Assembly: GCA_013329295.1 (NCBI GenBank)
Contig: DUKP01000076.1
Span: forward strand, 1-19,895
Reading direction: 5' to 3'
From: Candidatus Poseidoniaceae archaeon
Lineage (GTDB): Archaea; Thermoplasmatota; Poseidoniia; Poseidoniales; Poseidoniaceae
DNA: 19,895 bases
The notes under the pieces were generated by a model. That model made no database searches. It was not told where the DNA came from and saw only the letters and a program-made list of their open reading frames with translations. Positions 14,979 through 19,895 of this stretch are shown here, piece by piece. Both the position numbers and the translations under genes were made by a program. The first letter of the stretch is position 1; the number at the start of each line of letters is the position of its first letter.

Positions 14979-17900
14979 ATGTCCAACATGGATTGTTCAA
15001 CAACAAATATCAAGTCTAGGTGCTTATTAATTTGCGGATTGATGTTATTCTCCGTATTGTCTTTATTAGCAGCACCAGTACAAGCATCTACTTCTAGTCA
15101 GAATGATTTTGGTACTTCTGGAGGAGATTTACCTAATGATTTATCAAACCCAAGTGCAATTCCCAACATCATTTTCTCGGGTCAAGTAAGTGGCAATGGA
15201 CAACTTATTCCCGCTTCAGATTATGATTACTTGAAAGTAAACTTAGGCTCAAATGAAGGGCTTGCTGCCGAATTGTCTTTTGATGTAAGAGATGATTTTG
15301 ATATTAGTCTCCTCGACAGCAGTGGGAATTATCTTGACACTTCGTGGCACTCAAACCCAGAATATGTTACTACCAATGGTTCAGGTTACTTTGGCACAGT
15401 TTACATCGAAATAATGTCAAACACTCACCAACCACCAATTTATGATGAGAACTACACAATCACAATTTGGAAGTTCGCTTATCAATCTGGACAAACCCAG
15501 AATGATATCGCAACTGGAGGAGACTTACCAAACAGCATAACAAGCTCGAATATACCTAATTTGGCTTTTTCAGGAACCACTACCGTATCAGGCCAATTGT
15601 TTCCCGGTGGTGATGATTATGATTACTTTAGTGTAACCTTGGCCGCAAATGAAGGCCTCGCTGTAGGCTTAAGTTTTGATGCGGCTGATGATTTTGATTT
15701 GGGTCTTTGGGATTCACCACAACATAATATTGTGGTAACATCTTACACTAGCAATAATCCAGAATATGTCACTACGAATGGCTCTTTTGGAACCAATGCT
15801 CAAACAGTATATATCGAAATATGTACTGCTAATCATGGCAGTCCTGTGTATGATAACAACTACAGTGTAACTTTGTGGAAGTTTTCAGCATCAGCATCAA
15901 ATCCAAGCACTCAAAATGATGTTGGTATAACAAATTACGACCTGCCTGATTCCAATACTGCCCTACAATCGGATCCTAACTTCCCGGTACCACTCAATGG
16001 AGCAGCACCGTATTATTCAGGAGTAAATAGCGCTGAACTTGACCTAAACGGAGATGATGATGATTGGTTATCTGTGACTCTTAATGCTAATGAAGGGTTT
16101 GCCTTCCAAATTACCTATCCAACAACTTCGACTAATGGTAGTATAACATACTCCAATGATTTTGAATTATACATCTATGATTCTAATATGAATACGATTG
16201 ATTCTTCAATATTGAATAATCCTGAATATGTCACAACAAACAACTCAATGTCTGGCACTGGTCATGGAGGTACCATTTTCATCCACATTTACCGGTATGA
16301 TGGCTTTGGTACTTATGACTTAGAATTCTGGACATGGAGTACCTCCTCAACAGGTGGCGGTGGCGGTAGCGGTATCAGCAACGGTTCTGCTGTACCTTCA
16401 CCATGTACTGGCAATTCAGCAGTTCCTGATATTCTTGAGCCAAATGACGATGCAACAATCGCCACACTGGCATCAATACTACCAATTTACTGTACTGGAT
16501 TGACTGCTGATATTGATTCTGCTGGTATCGAAAATGAAGATTACTATGAAATCCAGATGATCAGCGGAGTGACCTATTACTTCAATTTGACATTCTCACA
16601 TGTTAACGGAGATGTAGACGCAAGATTAGAGGACTCATCCGGAAGCACGTTAAGTTTCAACAATTTTGCCTCTATGTCTTCCTCTACTGATAATGAGGCA
16701 GGAGAATATACCGCTACTTCGAACTTTACAGCATACTTTGTAGTCTATCACTACTCAAGTTTTGGAGCAACTGGAGCAGTTTCTAACGTCTATGATGTTG
16801 AGATATCAACTGACAATCCTGGTGGCGGTCAGTCAATTTCAAGCATCGAAGTGACAATGAACAACTTAACCAGTTTCACTATTGAGATGAATGGTTTAGT
16901 TGTTGGAGATAATTATCAGTATGACTATTACACCGAAGTTGATTATTTGAGTAATAGTACATCTATACCTAGCCCAGTAATGGGGCCATACAGTTTCACT
17001 GCTACCGCTACTAGTGAAGTAATCAATTTGACATCGAGTGGTGGGGATGTTGAAGGCCTTTATTTCGCTGAAGCCAAATTATATGATGCCTCGGGTACTA
17101 AATTAGATGAAGATGGCGATGAGATATACCAGGAGGTACTTGTTACTGAAACTACATCTTCAACTACCGGCGAGATAGTTGCAACTAATTTGTCAGTAGG
17201 CACCACATACACGATAAATTGGATGGCAATAAATTATGTAACTTTTGACAATCTAATGATAAATAATTCTATGACTATGGGTGAGGCAATAAATTCCTCA
17301 AAGATTGACGAAGGGTATGACAACTACTCCGCAACCGCTACTTCAGAAACTTGGCAAGTCTCATGGAATAACCCTATTTCAATGGATGAGCACGCATTTG
17401 TCGCCATTATTTATGTTAAAGATGCGGTTATAGATCGTGATTATGAGCTTGATGGGGCAATTGGCATCCATGGTACTTTATTCGTTCCTCAATTACCGTC
17501 AGCAATAATCACTAGCTATTCATTTAGTAATACTTCTACAACTAATGATTTCTCTTCCGAAGGCTTAGATCTAGTAACTGGAGACACTTACTATCAACAA
17601 TTTAGAGTTGAAGACCCAAGTGGAGCTGACATTGAATATTCTGCAATGAATACAGTAACTGCTACCGCTCAAAATATGTCATTTGGAACATTCTACTACA
17701 ATACACCAACTATTTCAGGAGTATATTGTTTGTTTACTGATTTATATGATGCTAATTATGTTCAGATAGTTGGAGATTATGCATGTATACAATATATCTT
17801 CGATGATGATGGTGATGGTGTTGCAAATGAGCAAGACCTTTGCGTAAATACTCCTCAAGGTTCTATAGTAGACCTCAATGGTTGTGCAACCTCACAAAAG

Positions 17901-19895
17901 GACACAGATAATGATGGCTACAATGATGATGTAGATGATTTCCCATATGATGACACTCAATGGTTAGATAGTGATGGCGACGGTTATGGTGACAATTCAA
18001 TGGGCAATTCACCAGATGCATTCCCATACGATAATACTCAGTGGAGTGACGCTGATGGGGACGGCTATGGTGACAACATATTGGGTAATAATTCCGATGC
18101 ATTCCCATTTGATCCAACCCAATGGGCTGATTCGGATGGCGATGGCTATGGTGACAATGCCAATGGTAACAATCCAGACATGTGGCCAGCAGATGGCTCA
18201 CAGTGGACTGATACTGATGGTGATGGATATGGTGATAATTCAAGTGGCACTAATGGAGATGCATTCCCATTTGACAATTCTCAATGGGCAGATAATGATG
18301 GTGATGGTTATGGCGACAATGCCAATGGCAACAATCCGGATGCTTTCCCTAATGATGGAACTCAATGGGAAGATGCTGATGGCGATGGTTACGGCGACAA
18401 CATCAATGGCAACAATGCAGATAAATTCCCTCAAGATAACACTCAATGGTATGATTCAGATAACGATGGTTACGGAGATAACCAACAAGGCAACAATCCT
18501 GATGCCTTCCCATCTGATGGCACACAATGGTTAGATGTTGATGGTGATGGTTTTGGCGATAATCAAAACGGCAACAACCCAGATAAATTCCCTCAAGACA
18601 ATACTCAATGGCAAGATTCAGACTTAGATGGACTTGGCGACAATGCAAATGGCAACAATCCAGACTTGTGTCCAGGTACACCGTTTGGTGAAGTTGTAGA
18701 CGCAAACGGTTGTTCAACTTCCCAAACTGATTCCGATCAAGATGGAGTCTCAGATAGCCAAGATGGGTGTCCAAATACACCTGCTGGTGAAATTGTTAAC
18801 ATCAATGGTTGCTCTGAAACTCAATTAGACGATGATAATGATGGAGTCGTCAATCAATATGACCTATGTCCATCAACACCCCAAAATGCAATGGTAGATT
18901 CTACAGGCTGTGCTAATGTTCAATTAGATAGCGATAATGATGGCATTAATGATGCTTTAGATTCATGCCCTTCAACTAATCCAAATGTACCTGTTGACGG
19001 TTTTGGTTGTGCAGCTGACCAACGTGATATTGATGGTGATGGTGTAAACGATAACCTTGACACCTGTCCAAACACTCCTCTTTCTGAAAATGCTGCCAAT
19101 AACGGTTGTTCTGAATCACAAATTGATTCAGATTTAGATGGTGTTTTCAACAACGTCGATCAATGTCCCAATACTACACTACTAGACTTGAATGGCGATG
19201 GTGAGTTCGATATTGATTCTGTAGGTTGTTCACCAATTCAATATGATGATGATAGTGATATGATTGACAATACCATTGACCAGTGCCCTGTTACGCCAAT
19301 TGGTGAACAGGTAGATTCCGATGGCTGCTCCCAATCACAACTAGATGAAGACAATGATGATATTTGGAACTCTGATGATTTATGTTTCGATACTTTACCC
19401 GGGCTAGCGGTTGATCAAAATGGCTGTTCAGAATTCCAAAAAGATGACGACCAGGATGGACTTGTGAATGCTGAAGATGCATGTCCAAACACTCCTATCG
19501 GTGAAATTATTGATAACAATGGTTGTAGTTTAACTCAACTAGATTCTGATGGTGACGGGGTAAATGATTTAGATGACGCTTTCCCTCAAGATAGAAATGA
19601 ATCAGTTGATACTGATGGTGATGGAGTGCCAGATAGATTAGATGCTTATCCACAAGATGTTACTCGTTCTGAAGCTAAAGCAGAAGAAGATGGCACTGGA
19701 TTCATGTTTATTCTTATTGCAATTTTTGCTATTGGGGTAATTGGTGCTTTGTTAGTTGTTAGGAATAGGGCTCCATCGCAGAATAATTCACCATTTGCTG
19801 AAGCCACATATCAAGACACTGCTACTGAAGCAAATATGGCAGAAATGTACGATTCTAAAGAAGTTCCAACGATTGAACAACAAGGGGTACAACAA
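14979..19895 (+). CDS. Giant secreted surface protein with PPC-like domains and calcium-binding repeats, 3' partial
   Basis: The frame is open for 1639 codons and leaves the window without a stop. The signal peptide covers about residues 1-36 (basic start, long hydrophobic core, cut after APVQA). Three homologous beta domains follow (about 41-454), each starting QND...DLP and containing NPEYVTTN. A Gly-rich linker (TGGGGGSG) leads to a PPC-type domain (about 475-613, EPNDDA...EDYYEI). Next is a beta-rich stretch (about 624-940) with fibronectin/Ig-like alternation. From residue 942 there is a 33-residue Cys-containing calcium repeat, then an array of 27-residue DGDGYGDN repeats, then eight more Cys-containing repeats. 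The membrane helix is at about 1575-1595, followed by a basic stop-transfer (RNR) and a polar inner tail of at least 40 residues. Asp-rich TSP3-like repeats usually bind calcium and stiffen a stalk. Probable roles are adhesion, particle or polymer binding, or cell-surface architecture; no catalytic motif was seen. Confidence 0.9.
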   Translation, partial: MSNMDCSTTNIKSRCLLICGLMLFSVLSLLAAPVQASTSSQNDFGTSGGDLPNDLSNPSAIPNIIFSGQVSGNGQLIPASDYDYLKVNLGSNEGLAAELSFDVRDDFDISLLDSSGNYLDTSWHSNPEYVTTNGSGYFGTVYIEIMSNTHQPPIYDENYTITIWKFAYQSGQTQNDIATGGDLPNSITSSNIPNLAFSGTTTVSGQLFPGGDDYDYFSVTLAANEGLAVGLSFDAADDFDLGLWDSPQHNIVVTSYTSNNPEYVTTNGSFGTNAQTVYIEICTANHGSPVYDNNYSVTLWKFSASASNPSTQNDVGITNYDLPDSNTALQSDPNFPVPLNGAAPYYSGVNSAELDLNGDDDDWLSVTLNANEGFAFQITYPTTSTNGSITYSNDFELYIYDSNMNTIDSSILNNPEYVTTNNSMSGTGHGGTIFIHIYRYDGFGTYDLEFWTWSTSSTGGGGGSGISNGSAVPSPCTGNSAVPDILEPNDDATIATLASILPIYCTGLTADIDSAGIENEDYYEIQMISGVTYYFNLTFSHVNGDVDARLEDSSGSTLSFNNFASMSSSTDNEAGEYTATSNFTAYFVVYHYSSFGATGAVSNVYDVEISTDNPGGGQSISSIEVTMNNLTSFTIEMNGLVVGDNYQYDYYTEVDYLSNSTSIPSPVMGPYSFTATATSEVINLTSSGGDVEGLYFAEAKLYDASGTKLDEDGDEIYQEVLVTETTSSTTGEIVATNLSVGTTYTINWMAINYVTFDNLMINNSMTMGEAINSSKIDEGYDNYSATATSETWQVSWNNPISMDEHAFVAIIYVKDAVIDRDYELDGAIGIHGTLFVPQLPSAIITSYSFSNTSTTNDFSSEGLDLVTGDTYYQQFRVEDPSGADIEYSAMNTVTATAQNMSFGTFYYNTPTISGVYCLFTDLYDANYVQIVGDYACIQYIFDDDGDGVANEQDLCVNTPQGSIVDLNGCATSQKDTDNDGYNDDVDDFPYDDTQWLDSDGDGYGDNSMGNSPDAFPYDNTQWSDADGDGYGDNILGNNSDAFPFDPTQWADSDGDGYGDNANGNNPDMWPADGSQWTDTDGDGYGDNSSGTNGDAFPFDNSQWADNDGDGYGDNANGNNPDAFPNDGTQWEDADGDGYGDNINGNNADKFPQDNTQWYDSDNDGYGDNQQGNNPDAFPSDGTQWLDVDGDGFGDNQNGNNPDKFPQDNTQWQDSDLDGLGDNANGNNPDLCPGTPFGEVVDANGCSTSQTDSDQDGVSDSQDGCPNTPAGEIVNINGCSETQLDDDNDGVVNQYDLCPSTPQNAMVDSTGCANVQLDSDNDGINDALDSCPSTNPNVPVDGFGCAADQRDIDGDGVNDNLDTCPNTPLSENAANNGCSESQIDSDLDGVFNNVDQCPNTTLLDLNGDGEFDIDSVGCSPIQYDDDSDMIDNTIDQCPVTPIGEQVDSDGCSQSQLDEDNDDIWNSDDLCFDTLPGLAVDQNGCSEFQKDDDQDGLVNAEDACPNTPIGEIIDNNGCSLTQLDSDGDGVNDLDDAFPQDRNESVDTDGDGVPDRLDAYPQDVTRSEAKAEEDGTGFMFILIAIFAIGVIGALLVVRNRAPSQNNSPFAEATYQDTATEANMAEMYDSKEVPTIEQQGVQQ
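15099..16340 (+). repeat. Three diverged copies of a beta domain of about 125-143 residues
   Basis: Copies lie at about 15099-15476, 15498-15884 and 15912-16340. Shared landmarks in order are Q-N-D at the start, DLP, an acidic DYDY or DDDDW patch, ANEG or SNEG, DDFD or NDFE, NPEYVTTN, a VYIEI-type strand and a final W. They look like internal duplications of one PPC-like (prepeptidase C-terminal) domain. Sequence drift shows the duplication is old. Confidence 0.75.
17802..17900 (+). repeat. Isolated 33-residue Cys-containing calcium repeat before the 27-residue array
   Basis: One unit of the DxDxDGxxN...DxC...TPxG...VDxNGC...Q type precedes the 81-base array, while all other units of this type follow it. 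The placement suggests that the array expanded inside an older run of these units. Confidence 0.75.
17901..18671 (+). repeat. 81-base tandem array coding for 27-residue DGDGYGDN repeats
   Basis: A shortened lead unit (17901-17966) is followed by eight units of exactly 81 bases starting at 17967, 18048, 18129, 18210, 18291, 18372, 18453 and 18534. A ninth unit begins at 18615 and switches after 18 residues to the other repeat type. The consensus is D-x-DGDGYGDN, then xxGNNPDAFP, then xDxTQWx. The Asp pattern DxDGDGYGD is an EF-hand-loop/TSP3-like calcium site. The spacing shows no insertion or deletion. The low stop content makes reading frames on other strands appear open here; they are shadows. 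Confidence 0.92.
18729..19541 (+). repeat. 99-base tandem array coding for 33-residue Cys-containing TSP3-like repeats
   Basis: Eight units start at 18729, 18828, 18927, 19026, 19125, 19245, 19344 and 19443. All are 99 bases except the fifth (120 bases, with a 7-residue insertion). The consensus is D-x-DxDGxxDxxDxCPxTP, then xGExVDxNGC, then SxxQx. Each unit has two cysteines, probably paired, plus a calcium-binding Asp ladder. Two further units without cysteine (to about 19656) end the stalk before the membrane helix. Confidence 0.9.

Noticed and set aside
17967..18671. CRISPR-like regular repeat
   Set aside because: Units are contiguous 81-base coding repeats without spacers, keep frame, and encode calcium-binding motifs.
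17875..18780. Long reading frames rich in His (minus) or Met/Thr (plus, other frame) across the repeat array
   Set aside because: They come from repetition of an Asp/Gly codon pattern with few stops. The sense frame has a signal peptide, a consistent repeat structure and a membrane anchor.

Overview
The window is low-GC and gene-dense (largest gap about 145 bases). It looks like a planktonic marine archaeon, most likely Marine Group II (Candidatus Poseidoniales, Thermoplasmatota) or a close relative. This is an inference from gene content: an archaeal-type CTP-dependent polyprenol kinase-like protein, a propionyl-CoA carboxylase/methylmalonyl-CoA mutase set, a Rieske/cytochrome b operon, and a giant secreted Ca-binding-repeat protein with one C-terminal membrane anchor. 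Start signals include strong GGAGGTGA-type ribosome sites inside operons and TATA-like boxes about 25 bases before some ATGs, as in leaderless archaeal mRNAs. No rRNA, tRNA, CRISPR or insertion sequence was seen.

Region 1 (1-5778, plus strand) is a tight respiratory operon. It encodes a membrane-anchored Reeler-like protein (5' end cut off by the window), a two-helix membrane protein, a Rieske [2Fe-2S] protein, a cytochrome b6-like subunit and a 937-residue fusion protein. The fusion joins the C-terminal half of cytochrome b (subunit IV-like, with a PDWY Qo motif) to a large outside domain, a further membrane helix and a complete HdrD/GlpC/LutA-type iron-sulfur module (two 4Fe-4S ferredoxin motifs and two CCG domains). 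It is the most unusual item here: a quinol-oxidising complex carrying its own cytoplasmic disulfide-reductase-like or dehydrogenase-like electron module.

Region 2 (5779-12330, minus strand) is a run of nine genes, several overlapping by 4 bases. In transcription order they are the methylmalonyl-CoA mutase B12-binding subunit, the MeaB/ArgK GTPase, a dolichol/phytol-kinase-like protein, a 37-residue membrane peptide, an AsnB-type amidotransferase, a GshA-type glutamate-cysteine ligase, a multi-helix membrane protein, a 2[4Fe-4S] ferredoxin and a two-helix membrane protein. Its last stop codon directly abuts that of the respiratory operon.

Region 3 (12476-14928, plus strand) holds the propionyl-/acyl-CoA carboxylase carboxyltransferase, a small PccX/epsilon-like protein and the biotin carrier, then a small Cys4 zinc-finger-like protein. 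With the divergent mutase subunit and MeaB, this gives most of the propionyl-CoA to succinyl-CoA route. Biotin carboxylase and the mutase catalytic subunit are not in the window.

Region 4 (14979-19895, plus strand) is one open frame of at least 1639 codons that runs off the window. It encodes a surface protein: signal peptide, three homologous beta domains, a PPC domain, a further beta-rich stretch, two nested kinds of Asp-rich calcium-binding repeat (27-residue and 33-residue) and a C-terminal membrane helix with a short inner tail.
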